Notes: a model not told the origin generated them from the sequence alone. DNA of 64,000 nucleotides from Aliidiomarina iranensis (GCF_003987135.1 NZ_PIPJ01000006.1:1-64000); one strand, 5' to 3'; positions 18,206-28,288 are shown, counted from the first letter of the stretch. A program made the numbers and translations.

Positions 18206-19504
18206 CTAGTTCCCAGTAGAGCGAGTAACTTTTATCAAACTGCCGTTTGCGCTGTCGGTTAATAAATATAATGCGCCCGTTTGTGGATGTACTCGAATGT
18301 CACGAATTCGCGCTTCAAGCTCACTAAACAACACTTCTTCGAGTTCTAGCGGTTTTTGTAGGCTTTCGCCACTCAGTTGCGCTTCGAACTCTGATAGCGA
18401 ACCAACAGAATTTAAGCTTTCTCGTAAACGCAACCGCGCAACATGTTTGCCCGCAAGTGCGGGAACGAGCAAATCGCCACGCCATTCGTTAAACATATCA
18501 CCGTAGTAAATGGCTAATCCAGAGGGGGCAATTGATGGTGTCCAACTGAATTCTGCTGCAGTGAGCCCGGGCAATTGTTTATAGGGGCTAATTAATGCAC
18601 CGGTATAATCGAGCCCTTCAGTAATTAAAGGCCAGCCATAATTTGCACCACTACGTAAGCGATTTATTTCATCACCACCGCGCGGACCATGTTCACTGAT
18701 AAACATACGCTGCTCTTCGGGATGCCAAGCAATACCCTGAACGTTTCTGTGTCCATAGGTGAAAATCGCCGATTCGGCAGCGCTATTTGCCAACATTGGG
18801 TTATCATTCGGGATGCTACCATCTTGCTCAAGCCGAACAACACTGCCAATGTGGTTTGAAACTCGCTGCGCATCCTCACGATAATCAAAGCCATCGCCGA
18901 GTGTGAGCAGTAGTGTGTTATCTGGCATAAATGCAATACGGCCGCCGTAATGAGCACTACCTCGCTTTTCCGGTTCGGCTCGGAAAATGAGTTGGCCATC
19001 TACCAAGTGCTCACCATCCCAGTTTAACCGTGCTAAGCAGGTGTTGTTTGCGTTTGCGGTGCCGCAAGCATAGCTTAAAAACACAAGGCCATTGCGCGTA
19101 AACTCGGGGCTCAGCGCTATTTCAAATAAACCAGCTTGGCCAGATACCCATAGATCATCCAAGGGCGGCGTAAATTGGCTAATTTCGGAACCATCACTGG
19201 CAAGATGGCGAATTGTGCCACCGCGCTCAGTAACCAACATTGTGTTGTCAGTGAGAAATGCCAAGCTCCAAGGAAAGGCTAGTTCAGCATTTAAGGTTTC
19301 ATATACATAAGAAGAGTTAACCGGAGTTGATTGTTCAGGCTCTTCATTCGCATGAGCAAATATAGGCAAGCTGCTCGCGCAAAACATAGCAAGCATAATG
19401 CTCGAAATAGCCCACCGCTGATTTTTACATCGTTGGCTTTTTTGCTGCAAAAGCATTGAAGAGCAGGTACCAACGTGCGTTTCTCTTAGTGAGGAGCGGC
19501 TCAT
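18206..19504 (-). CDS. PQQ-dependent sugar dehydrogenase-like protein (soluble aldose dehydrogenase type)
   Basis: The 432-residue protein matches the soluble PQQ glucose/aldose sugar dehydrogenase (YliI/Asd) beta-propeller family. Visible motifs are ERGGTIRHL near the start of the propeller and EHGPRGGDEIN, which is a family signature. The N-terminus is long, with a hydrophobic stretch at about 33-50 (AISSIMLAMFCASSLPIFA) that should be a signal peptide. The ATG overlaps the stop of the upstream membrane-protein gene (ATGA), which argues for this start and for coupling. An internal ATG at 19456 would give a more ordinary signal peptide. Periplasmic oxidation of sugars is expected; the substrate is unknown. 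Confidence 0.88.
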   Translation of the reverse strand: MSRSSLRETHVGTCSSMLLQQKSQRCKNQRWAISSIMLAMFCASSLPIFAHANEEPEQSTPVNSSYVYETLNAELAFPWSLAFLTDNTMLVTERGGTIRHLASDGSEISQFTPPLDDLWVSGQAGLFEIALSPEFTRNGLVFLSYACGTANANNTCLARLNWDGEHLVDGQLIFRAEPEKRGSAHYGGRIAFMPDNTLLLTLGDGFDYREDAQRVSNHIGSVVRLEQDGSIPNDNPMLANSAAESAIFTYGHRNVQGIAWHPEEQRMFISEHGPRGGDEINRLRSGANYGWPLITEGLDYTGALISPYKQLPGLTAAEFSWTPSIAPSGLAIYYGDMFNEWRGDLLVPALAGKHVARLRLRESLNSVGSLSEFEAQLSGESLQKPLELEEVLFSELEARIRDIRVHPQTGALYLLTDSANGSLIKVTRSTGN

Positions 19505-20058
19505 TCCGATGTACTCTCTGTTTTGTGGTTAGTAGCAGTGGCAGGTTTTTTCTCCGCTTTTGATTCCGCGGCCCGCTGTTGTGCCCGTATCTTTTTGATT
19601 AATCGGCGGCGAAAAATTCGGCTTAAAACGGCATACACAAAGCCTCCAGCTAAGCCGCTTAAAATCATAAAGAAAGTGCCCATATTTGTGCGCGTGGCCG
19701 CAATTAAGGTTGGCATGGGGGCGAAGTGGTCGGCTGCCAAAAAGGCAACCCATAAGCTAATTGCGCAGGCTGCAGCGCACCATGCTGTAAATTGCCTGCG
19801 TTGAATACGAACCACGATATGAGCAACGGGTAACGCAACGATGAACGCAACAGCAACTACGATCATAAAAAATGGCGCAAAGTTTAGTAAATCATGCCAT
19901 GTTGCAGCCAAACGCTCTTGGTAAGCAAGGCTAGGGCCAATGCTGCTTATGCTGAGTATATTAAATTGGGTTTGAATCACCGAGCCGAGCACACCGGCAA
20001 CAAATACTGCCGGAAGGAACGCTAATATATAACTAAGCCAATGTGATTTGTGCTTCAT
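19501..20058 (-). CDS. Hypothetical membrane protein, coupled to the sugar dehydrogenase gene
   Basis: I do not recognise a family. The 185-residue protein has four clear hydrophobic segments (about 10-28, 58-82, 92-108 and 122-142), then a basic, Lys/Ala-rich cytoplasmic tail. The ATG at 20058 has AGGG nine bases upstream; an earlier in-frame ATG at 20091 lacks one. Its stop overlaps the start of the PQQ-type dehydrogenase by four bases. A role in anchoring or electron transfer would be only a guess from that coupling. It is divergent from fadH. Confidence 0.75.
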   Translation of the reverse strand: MKHKSHWLSYILAFLPAVFVAGVLGSVIQTQFNILSISSIGPSLAYQERLAATWHDLLNFAPFFMIVVAVAFIVALPVAHIVVRIQRRQFTAWCAAACAISLWVAFLAADHFAPMPTLIAATRTNMGTFFMILSGLAGGFVYAVLSRIFRRRLIKKIRAQQRAAESKAEKKPATATNHKTESTSE

Positions 20059-20113
20059 GCAACACAACCCTAATTGTTGTTGAGCGAACATTTTGTGTGG
20101 GTAGTTAACTTAA

Positions 20114-22267
<2,154 letters not shown>

Positions 22268-22315
22268 TGGTTCAATTGAACGAGCAATATTACAGTAGCG
22301 AAAGGAGATGCATAG

Positions 22316-23623
22316 ATGGCAGATACGAAAGCAGCACCGAAAGTATTAGATGATGCTCGGGGACGTTTAGAAGATATTTATGAACGCCTTGATGCGTCGG
22401 ATGATGCTCGGAATCGCTTGTCTCGGCCTCAGCAGCTAATCGAAGCATCAATACCGGTAAGAATGGATGATGGTTCGCTACAAATTTTCCCGGCGTGGCG
22501 CGTGCAGTACGATTTAACACGCGGCCCCGGAAAAGGTGGTATTCGTTTTCATCCTGATGTGAATGCAGATGAAGTAACAGCCTTAAGCTTTTGGATGGCG
22601 ATAAAATGCGCTGTGGTTGATTTGCCTTATGGCGGCGCTAAAGGTGGCGTGTGTGTTGATCCGAAGAAACTTTCGCGGATGGAACTAGAGCGCTTATCTC
22701 GCGGCTATATTCGAGCTATGTTCGATGTAATTGGACCTGATTTAGACATTCCAGCGCCAGATGTGAACACGAATGAAACAATAATGGGCTGGATGGCTGA
22801 TGAATATTCAAATATAGCGCGAGCGCAAACACCTGCGGTGATCACAGGCAAGCCCTTAGGTTTAGGTGGCTCAGTTGGCCGAGTTGCAGCTACTGGGGAA
22901 GGCGCTCTGGAAGTATTGCGGATTTGGATAGAGCAACAGGATAAAAAACCAGAAGATTTATGTGTTGCTGTGCAAGGCTTCGGCAATGCGGGCTATTACT
23001 TTGCCAAGGCTGCACTAGAGCTCGGTTTTCGAATCGTAGCGGTATCTGATTCAAAAGGTGCTGTTTATTCGAAGAAAGGCTTAGATGTTGAAGCGATTTG
23101 GAAGCACAAAAATGAAACGCGTGAATTAAAAGGTATCATTTACTCAGAATCCTCGGTGGGCGATGAGGAGGGTGTAGAAAAACTCAGCAACGATGAGTTA
23201 CTAAGCCTTGATGTTGATGTGCTAGCCCTTGCTGCACTAGAAAATGTTATTACCGAGGATAATGCCGATGATGTGCAAGCGGGCATGATTCTAGAGTTAG
23301 CTAATGGCCCAGTAACAAGTAAGGCCGACAAAGCCTTAAATAAACGCAATATTCCTGTGCTACCTGATGTGTTAGTGAACACCGGCGGTGTGATTGTGAG
23401 CTATTTCGAATGGATTCAAAATCGTACTGGTGATTATTGGACGGCAGATATGGTTCAAGAGCGGATGAATAAGCGTATTGGAGATGAGGCCGAGGCCTGT
23501 TTCAAACTTGCCAAAGAAGAAAATATCGATTTGCGCACCGCCGCTTACATGCAAGGTATACGCCGAATCACCAAAGCAATGGATGACAGAGGGAACCAAG
23601 GCTACTTCAACGGTGATTGCTAG
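22316..23623 (+). CDS. gdhA: Glutamate dehydrogenase (Glu/Leu/Phe/Val family)
   Basis: The 435-residue protein interconverts glutamate and 2-oxoglutarate plus ammonia. Family features are PGKGGIRFHP (about 68-77), the active-site lysine region GGAKGGV (about 104-110) and a dinucleotide site GFGNAGYYF near 221. The start has AAGGAG seven bases upstream. The coenzyme is not certain; the form resembles the hexameric NAD- or dual-specific type. The stop TAG ends one base before a 46-nt copy of the 3' half of tRNA-Arg begins, so an att-like junction abuts this gene. The protein itself looks full length. Confidence 0.93.
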   Translation: MADTKAAPKVLDDARGRLEDIYERLDASDDARNRLSRPQQLIEASIPVRMDDGSLQIFPAWRVQYDLTRGPGKGGIRFHPDVNADEVTALSFWMAIKCAVVDLPYGGAKGGVCVDPKKLSRMELERLSRGYIRAMFDVIGPDLDIPAPDVNTNETIMGWMADEYSNIARAQTPAVITGKPLGLGGSVGRVAATGEGALEVLRIWIEQQDKKPEDLCVAVQGFGNAGYYFAKAALELGFRIVAVSDSKGAVYSKKGLDVEAIWKHKNETRELKGIIYSESSVGDEEGVEKLSNDELLSLDVDVLALAALENVITEDNADDVQAGMILELANGPVTSKADKALNKRNIPVLPDVLVNTGGVIVSYFEWIQNRTGDYWTADMVQERMNKRIGDEAEACFKLAKEENIDLRTAAYMQGIRRITKAMDDRGNQGYFNGDC

Positions 23624-23669
23624 CCTCCGGAGGCGGAGGTCACAGGTTCGACTCCTGTCGGGCGCGCCA
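23624..23669 (+). pseudogene. 3' half of tRNA-Arg(CCG), canonical sequence, lacking the 5' half
   Basis: The 46 nt run from tRNA position 31 to the CCA end: anticodon loop CTCCGGA, GGCGG anticodon-stem strand, a normal T arm (ACAGG-TTCGACT-CCTGT) and the acceptor strand CGGGCGC plus GCCA. It is followed by a good terminator, as a real tRNA gene would be. The 5' half is absent; the gdhA stop codon lies directly upstream. It is a direct repeat of the 3' half of the tRNA at 25946 but is closer to the normal gammaproteobacterial sequence. It looks like one end (att) of an inserted segment. Confidence 0.88.
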
Positions 23670-23675
23670 ACATAA

Positions 23676-23705
23676 GAAAACCACCTTCGCGGTGGTTTTT
23701 TTATG
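23676..23705 (+). terminator. Rho-independent terminator behind the tRNA-Arg half
   Basis: AAACCACC and GGTGGTTT pair around TTCGC, followed by seven or more T. It serves gdhA and originally may have ended the tRNA-Arg transcript. Confidence 0.88.
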
Positions 23706-23818
23706 TTTTTTTGGTCGAAAAGTAATACTACCACATATCCGTAGCTGACCTCCCTTCGACCTATCCTGTAAACATCCCTCGAAATTAAGCCAATATTTTT
23801 TTAATCTTAATAGGTCTC

Positions 23819-24715
23819 TCATCGTAATAAATCCTTGAGCTTATCCATCTGCAGTTGATAAACCTCTGGGCTCTCTTTTTTAAACTTCGCCAAATTCATC
23901 AACTTCCATTTTACTGATGGAAATTGATGATAATCATAAACAGACCAGTCCGGCTCTAATTGATCAAAACTGAGCAGAAATTGCTTATCTGCCTCGTTCA
24001 AACTCCGACGTATCGTTTCTATCAGCTTGTTTCGTGTTGCTTCAAAATCAGCATAAGTAAATACAACATTACTCATGCCTTCAAACTGGTTTTCAAAAGC
24101 AGCCCTTTGGTCAAGTAAGTTGGGGGCAAGCATTTCATTTGTCGGTCGATTGCTACTAATCAGTGCGAATATAAAGCCCCGTTTGATTTCATCAGTAAAC
24201 CCTATGTTTTCCAACAATAGTTTCGTATCAAAAAGGTCACGCGGGTGCTGTCGATCCAACGCTTCACAGATTTTCCCACCGTAAAGCTGACCCAATGGCA
24301 CCACTGGCATCGCACAGAACACGTTGTATTGCTCTTGTGCTGCTGAACAAAGTGGCAGCTTTTTTGCAGGACCAATTAAGCCGCGCCCAACCATATTCAC
24401 TTCAATTTTTATTTGAACGCCATATTCACTCATTTGAAGCTTGCACACATTCGGCTTGTGCTGAATCCTAATCGTTGCTCGCAACTTATCGACACGATCT
24501 TCTATTCGCAGTAGCGCAGCATTGATTGCTGCGAGTGCTTCCGCGCGCACTTCTAACCCAACATATGTTAAGTCAATATCTACAGAAAGCCTTGGCATGT
24601 TCTGCAAGAATAAATTGATAGCGGTACCGCCATGCATTGCAAAGCAATCTTCTTTCGCGATTTCCGGCAACACATCGAGTAGCAGCTTTACCTGTCTTTT
24701 ATAAGCTTCGTTCAT
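23819..24715 (-). CDS. abiEii: AbiEii-type nucleotidyltransferase toxin
   Basis: The 298-residue protein belongs to the AbiEii/AbiGii nucleotidyltransferase family, the toxin of AbiE toxin-antitoxin and phage-defence systems. Known members are DNA polymerase beta-like nucleotidyltransferases, some acting on tRNA. The active-site region shows GGT at 29-31 and D-I-D at 46-48 (LSVDIDLTY). Its ATG overlaps the stop of the upstream abiEi gene by four bases, giving the usual antitoxin-first order. The module lies between two copies of a tRNA-Arg 3' segment. Activity against phage is inferred from family, not shown. Confidence 0.92.
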   Translation of the reverse strand: MNEAYKRQVKLLLDVLPEIAKEDCFAMHGGTAINLFLQNMPRLSVDIDLTYVGLEVRAEALAAINAALLRIEDRVDKLRATIRIQHKPNVCKLQMSEYGVQIKIEVNMVGRGLIGPAKKLPLCSAAQEQYNVFCAMPVVPLGQLYGGKICEALDRQHPRDLFDTKLLLENIGFTDEIKRGFIFALISSNRPTNEMLAPNLLDQRAAFENQFEGMSNVVFTYADFEATRNKLIETIRRSLNEADKQFLLSFDQLEPDWSVYDYHQFPSVKWKLMNLAKFKKESPEVYQLQMDKLKDLLR

Positions 24716-25482
24716 TCCATTGACTCCAGTCCCTTTGGAACAGTGATTTGATATTTCGGGATGTAAACACCGTTGGCTACTATCGCACGCTTACCCGAGC
24801 CTAGGTTTACTCTGTTTAAATCAAGGTATTTCATCCAGTCGTGATTTGCTTTCTTGGCGAGATAAAGAAATAAGCGCTTCACTTTTATTGAGCTGCAGGC
24901 TTCTAATAACATTTGTACAGATGCGGGTCGCAAGTTATTTAGGCCCTCCATAAGCTCATAAGCTTCCAGTAACGATTGTGATTTGGGTGCAAGATACAGA
25001 CATTCCATGATGGCTCTCGCTGGCTCTGATACTTTAACCATAAATTGTTTGTGCGGTATTTCGATTAAACCGATTTCCGCCGGCAGAAAGCTAGAAAGAG
25101 TGCACTTGACGTTAACCCTCCAGTCTTGTTTTTTAAACCACAGAGGCACATGCTCGCCATGAGCGCCAAATATCTGCACATGCTTTGGGGAGAGCTCTAA
25201 ATAATGCGCCTTCCCTTGCAATTCTAAGGCAGTTTTTCCGCCAGGGTGTAACGATAAACCAAGCTGTGTTTGTATGGCGTACACCCCACCGAGATAATCC
25301 ACCTGGTCGCTATAACGTATTAATGCACCCGCGCCGATGCTCTCAAACCACTGGCTTTTTTTATAGCGTTGCTGCAAATCCAGGCTGTACCCATTATCAA
25401 CAAGCCAAGATGAACAGAGCACGACGCCTGATGGTTGGGAGCTCAACAGTCGGTTTAATTTTGATGGTATATCCGTACTCAT
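24712..25482 (-). CDS. abiEi: AbiEi-type antitoxin / autoregulator
   Basis: The 256-residue protein fits the AbiEi antitoxin family: an N-terminal winged-helix domain (about 1-95, with the family-like WFESIGAGALIRYSD segment) and a C-terminal antitoxin domain (about 95-256). AbiEi proteins repress their own operon by binding inverted repeats in the promoter and neutralise AbiEii without forming a complex (type IV). A matching inverted repeat begins just upstream of this start at 25486. Only AGG is seen before the ATG, because the operator occupies the usual ribosome-site region. Confidence 0.9.
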   Translation of the reverse strand: MSTDIPSKLNRLLSSQPSGVVLCSSWLVDNGYSLDLQQRYKKSQWFESIGAGALIRYSDQVDYLGGVYAIQTQLGLSLHPGGKTALELQGKAHYLELSPKHVQIFGAHGEHVPLWFKKQDWRVNVKCTLSSFLPAEIGLIEIPHKQFMVKVSEPARAIMECLYLAPKSQSLLEAYELMEGLNNLRPASVQMLLEACSSIKVKRLFLYLAKKANHDWMKYLDLNRVNLGSGKRAIVANGVYIPKYQITVPKGLESME

Positions 25483-25485
25483 GAT

Positions 25486-25525
25486 ACTAGCCTGTTAATA
25501 ATTTGAAACTACAGGTTAGTTTATA
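25486..25525 (-). promoter_or_regulatory. Probable AbiEi operator and promoter
   Basis: ACTAGCCTGT (25486-25495) and ACAGGTTAGT (25511-25520) form a 10-bp inverted repeat with one mismatch and 15 bases between. On the minus strand a -10-like TATAAA sits at 25525-25520, so the start of transcription would fall inside the repeat. This is where an autorepressing AbiEi would be expected to bind. Confidence 0.7.
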
Positions 25526-25945
25526 TTTTCAACCATGTCATTACTAATGGTGCTAATTTTCATAAAATTTCAAACCCAAAAACCTACCGAGGATTTAAGG
25601 AAATTGTCACCCTACTAAATATTTCCTGTTCCTTCTGGCCTAAAATCAAGTTAGAAAGGTGGAATTTTTTCCACATTAAAACTCAGATTTTTCCGGAGAT
25701 TCAGAATTTTTTGTCGCGAGGCAGAGGTCAAAAATCGTCGATTTTAGGGGTGGTTTTCTTTGACCAATTTTGTCGTTGAATGGTCTCAAAAGTGCGAATA
25801 TTTTTTAGAAATCGAAAATGGCAACGCCGATTAAACCTTTGTCACGCCTAGCTTTAACGATTTACCACCGAACCCGTGACCTCACTCCGGAGGCAACAGT
25901 CATTCGGTAAATAGGCACAGTGGTTAGAAGTCAAAATTTGGAAAT
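25521..25945. other. Gene-free AT-rich stretch upstream of abiEi and tRNA-Arg
   Basis: No convincing coding region was found here on either strand. It contains a small inverted tRNA-Arg-like remnant at 25869-25893 and ends at the 5' end of the tRNA-Arg gene. The sequence is richer in A and T than the flanking core genes. Confidence 0.6.
25869..25893 (-). repeat. Inverted remnant resembling the tRNA-Arg(CCG) 3' half
   Basis: Read on the minus strand, CCTCCGGAG then GAGGTCAC then GGTTCG match the segment at 23624-23650 at 23 of 25 aligned bases, with a two-base gap in the anticodon-stem strand. After GGTTCG the similarity stops, so no T arm can form. It is inverted relative to the other two copies. 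Short length and the general conservation of T arms limit confidence. Confidence 0.5.
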
Positions 25946-26022
25946 GCGCCCGTAGCTCAGCTGGATAGAGCGCCGCCCTCCGAAGGCGGAGGTCAGAGGC
26001 TCGAATACTCTCGGGCGCGCCA
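25946..26022 (+). tRNA. tRNA-Arg(CCG) with a degenerate 3' half
   Basis: All 77 nt including CCA are present. Acceptor stem GCGCCCG/CGGGCGC, D stem GCTC/GAGC and anticodon stem CCGCC/GGCGG pair perfectly around the loop CTCCGAA, giving anticodon CCG. The T arm is abnormal: T54 is C and C61 is A, so the conserved G53-C61 pair and the T54-A58 interaction are lost. Base 37 is A where this tRNA normally has G, the target of TrmD methylation. No terminator follows. The 5' half is normal. It may be poorly functional or a pseudogene. Confidence 0.8.
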
Positions 26023-26172
26023 TTTTCTTGGCCTGTAGCGATTTTCAGCCTTACCTAACTACTCTAAATTCTTCTCTTTGCTGTTTTTCCTGCGTGACCG
26101 CTAGCTGTTGTGGCTGATTTTTCGGTGGATCAGGGCTGTGTCCATTCTGTGTCCAGATTGTGGCCGCGGATC

Positions 26173-26319
26173 TTACGCATATTTTCGGGATACTATTATT
26201 TGACCTTTAGCTTCAAAACGCTGAAGCGCCATTTCCAGTCGTCTGTCTTTCCGACACCAGACCGCGCCCAACACCATCGCCTTCTGGCCTTCGTTCTCCA
26301 GATAGACAGGCACCAGCAT
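26173..26319 (-). CDS. Small open frame, possible gene remnant
   Basis: A 48-codon frame starts MLVPVYLENEGQKAMVLG and ends RKYA. It lies out of frame with, and overlaps, the distal part of the truncated DUF4145-like gene. The same frame stays open a few codons upstream of the ATG, so it could be the tail of a longer lost protein. I do not recognise a family. Confidence 0.3.
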   Translation of the reverse strand: MLVPVYLENEGQKAMVLGAVWCRKDRRLEMALQRFEAKGQIIVSRKYA

Positions 26320-26722
26320 TGAGGCACTTATTGGCCTCAGAAAAAGAAAGCCATACTAGCTCCGGCAATCCGTATTCCGGGTAACTGAAGAGCGAAACAG
26401 GGTGATGCAACTCGTATTGGAAAGTCCAGTCAGGATCGAAATCAAACTCCCAAAACTTGGCATATATAACTTCTTGGCAGAATTCACACTGGCATAAATA
26501 ATGAAAATATCGTTCCATTAATCCATAGTCATCGTCTTTTCTAACGACAGCGAGGTGGATGGGGTTGAACTTCGTTCTTGTCTTGCAGTAAGGGCAAAGC
26601 AAATAGACCCACTTTATGCCCTTATGATCAGGTAAGTCGTTTCCTATCTGGTCTAGCTCAAACCGAGGTTGATCGTCTTCTTCAGTAGGACCAATCTTCT
26701 TATTTATTTGTGTGATCTCCAT
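26213..26722 (-). pseudogene. Truncated DUF4145-like protein with an unrelated C-terminal tail
   Basis: The frame encodes 169 residues. The first 135 look like a DUF4145 protein: a zinc-ribbon-like CPYC (about 44-47) and CEFC pair, then LPELVWLSFSEANKCLNAGA, the start of the helical DUF4145 core. After that the family's core helices are missing and the sequence turns into an unrelated Gly/Arg-rich tail, in a stretch where another frame reads more like protein. This suggests a deletion or recombination joining two genes. DUF4145 proteins are often linked to restriction and defence loci. The ATG has only a weak ribosome site. Confidence 0.55.
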
Positions 26723-27148
26723 ACTTCACTCTGAAAGCGAGTTAACATTTGTATATTGTGCGTGCTCACTTTGTCACTCGTTGAATAAGTAGTTACCTAG
26801 CTTTAAATTACTGAGGTAAAAAAGATTTCAGCCATGAAACGCTCTAAATAAGCCAAATTAATGTGAGCATGCTCAATTAGACTCTAACGAGCGCACGATA
26901 CCCAACTTTAATCTTCATTATGTAATTGATAGTAAAAGACTTAAATACACAACACAATAACAAAACGCGCAATAACGCAGAGAGAAGTGTGCCGTGCCTA
27001 ATTTGCCCGCCAAAAAGCTTACGAATGACAGGGAGGCGGGAAACCAATTAAGTTAGGCAAAATTCTAAGGTCCGGTCCTCGCTCAAACCCGCCGTTCTTC
27101 AAATCCGCTCTTCAAGGTCTCCAATATCGCCGATTGCGATTATTTATC
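26723..27148. other. Intergenic stretch with an imperfect attC-like inverted repeat
   Basis: No gene is evident. The main feature is at 26996-27058: GCCTAAT...CCCGCC...GGCGGG...GTTAGGC. The outer and inner boxes resemble integron attC boxes, but the two spacers are unequal (3 and 11 bases), which is unlike a true attC. Confidence 0.5.
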
Positions 27149-28288
27149 CTACTCCCAACACTTGTAGCCGCCGCGCGGAATGGAGGAATCGACAGCGCTA
27201 GCTGCTTGCCACGCTAGCGAGAGCGGATTCATTGCATTTGGTGTATCTTCACGATTAGTCAGTACGATAACCGACAGTCCAGTGTCGACATCTCTAATAT
27301 AGGCCGTACCGGAATAACCACCATGATTAAGGATACGGCGCCCATTCACGATCTGAGCTTGCCAGCCACGGGCGTAGCCCCAAGTGTCGCATTGTCGGCC
27401 AGTATCGAACGAACGCTGAATCTGCCATGTGGCTTCCAGCGCGTTCCGATTGATGTGCTTCGGGTTCGAAAGTTCCGCTTCCCAACGACTCAAGTCTTCA
27501 AGTGAGGACATCACACCAAAATGCGACGTCAGAGAGAACTGCCAAACTCGGCGATTTTTTTGTATCTCGCCATTTTTCCAAGCATAGCCCTGCGCGCGTT
27601 GCGGTACAATCTTGCGCTGATCTAAGAGATGTGTCTGTTCCATATCCAGAGGGCGAAAGAAATTAGCCTGCATGTAGTTTGCGTACGATTGCTCAGTCAC
27701 CTCTTCGATAATGATACCGAGCAAAAAGTATCCCTGGTCAGAATAGTTCCAATCGGTACCTGGCTCAGCGAGCATAGACGTGTTTTTTGCTGACGTCAGC
27801 ATGTCGTCACGCGAGTACTCGAGTAGGAGTACATCGTTCACCGTCCGTTCGAATCGATGGGTAAGTCCGGCTGTGTGGCTCAAAAGCTGAGCTACGGTAA
27901 TCTTGTCCCAAGCTGAAGGCGCGTCGTCAATCCACTCGACGAGTCGGTCGTCAAGGCTCAAACGCTCTTCCTCCACCAATGTCATCACCGCTAAGGCAGT
28001 CATCTGTTTAGTTAAAGACGCAATCTCGAAAACAGTTTGTGTGGTAACGGGTATTTCATGACTGAGGTTTGCCATGCCGTGGGTGCTTATATGCACAGGC
28101 TGACCTGCGCGCATTACGGTGACTGCTACTCCAGGGAAATGTCCCTCTTCCATCAGATTATTGATCCTCGCTGCGACTCGTTCGTCGTAAGGCAACTGGG
28201 GAGTGTCTTTAGCATCTACGCCATCAACCAGGCCAATCAGTAAGGTCAAAGCAAAGAAAGAATGCCAAATCGCTACCTTGAATTTCAT
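27149..28288 (-). CDS. Secreted serine hydrolase of the class C beta-lactamase / esterase family
   Basis: The 379-residue protein has an N-terminal signal peptide (cleavage near VDA at 24-26). Its penicillin-binding-protein-like catalytic motifs are SLTK at 91-94, YSD at 182-184 (the YxN position) and HGG at 322-324. Members include AmpC-like enzymes, DD-peptidases and esterases (family S12). The Asp in YSD and HGG instead of KTG point to an esterase or peptidase more than a true beta-lactamase, but this is inference. GGAG lies eight bases before the ATG. It sits in the accessory region next to an IS element. Confidence 0.88.
   Translation of the reverse strand: MKFKVAIWHSFFALTLLIGLVDGVDAKDTPQLPYDERVAARINNLMEEGHFPGVAVTVMRAGQPVHISTHGMANLSHEIPVTTQTVFEIASLTKQMTALAVMTLVEEERLSLDDRLVEWIDDAPSAWDKITVAQLLSHTAGLTHRFERTVNDVLLLEYSRDDMLTSAKNTSMLAEPGTDWNYSDQGYFLLGIIIEEVTEQSYANYMQANFFRPLDMEQTHLLDQRKIVPQRAQGYAWKNGEIQKNRRVWQFSLTSHFGVMSSLEDLSRWEAELSNPKHINRNALEATWQIQRSFDTGRQCDTWGYARGWQAQIVNGRRILNHGGYSGTAYIRDVDTGLSVIVLTNREDTPNAMNPLSLAWQAASAVDSSIPRGGYKCWE

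Noticed and set aside
23372-23734. 120-codon minus-strand frame over the gdhA end and tRNA-Arg half, containing a PDRSRTCDLRLRR-like stretch
   Set aside because: That stretch is the antisense translation of the tRNA-Arg segment, a well-known artefact, and the rest is antisense to gdhA.
26030-26172. Remnant of an integrase gene just beyond tRNA-Arg
   Set aside because: The minus strand reads briefly like WTQNGHS-type sequence and has a TGTGTCCA repeat, but no recombinase motif is present, so no gene is called.
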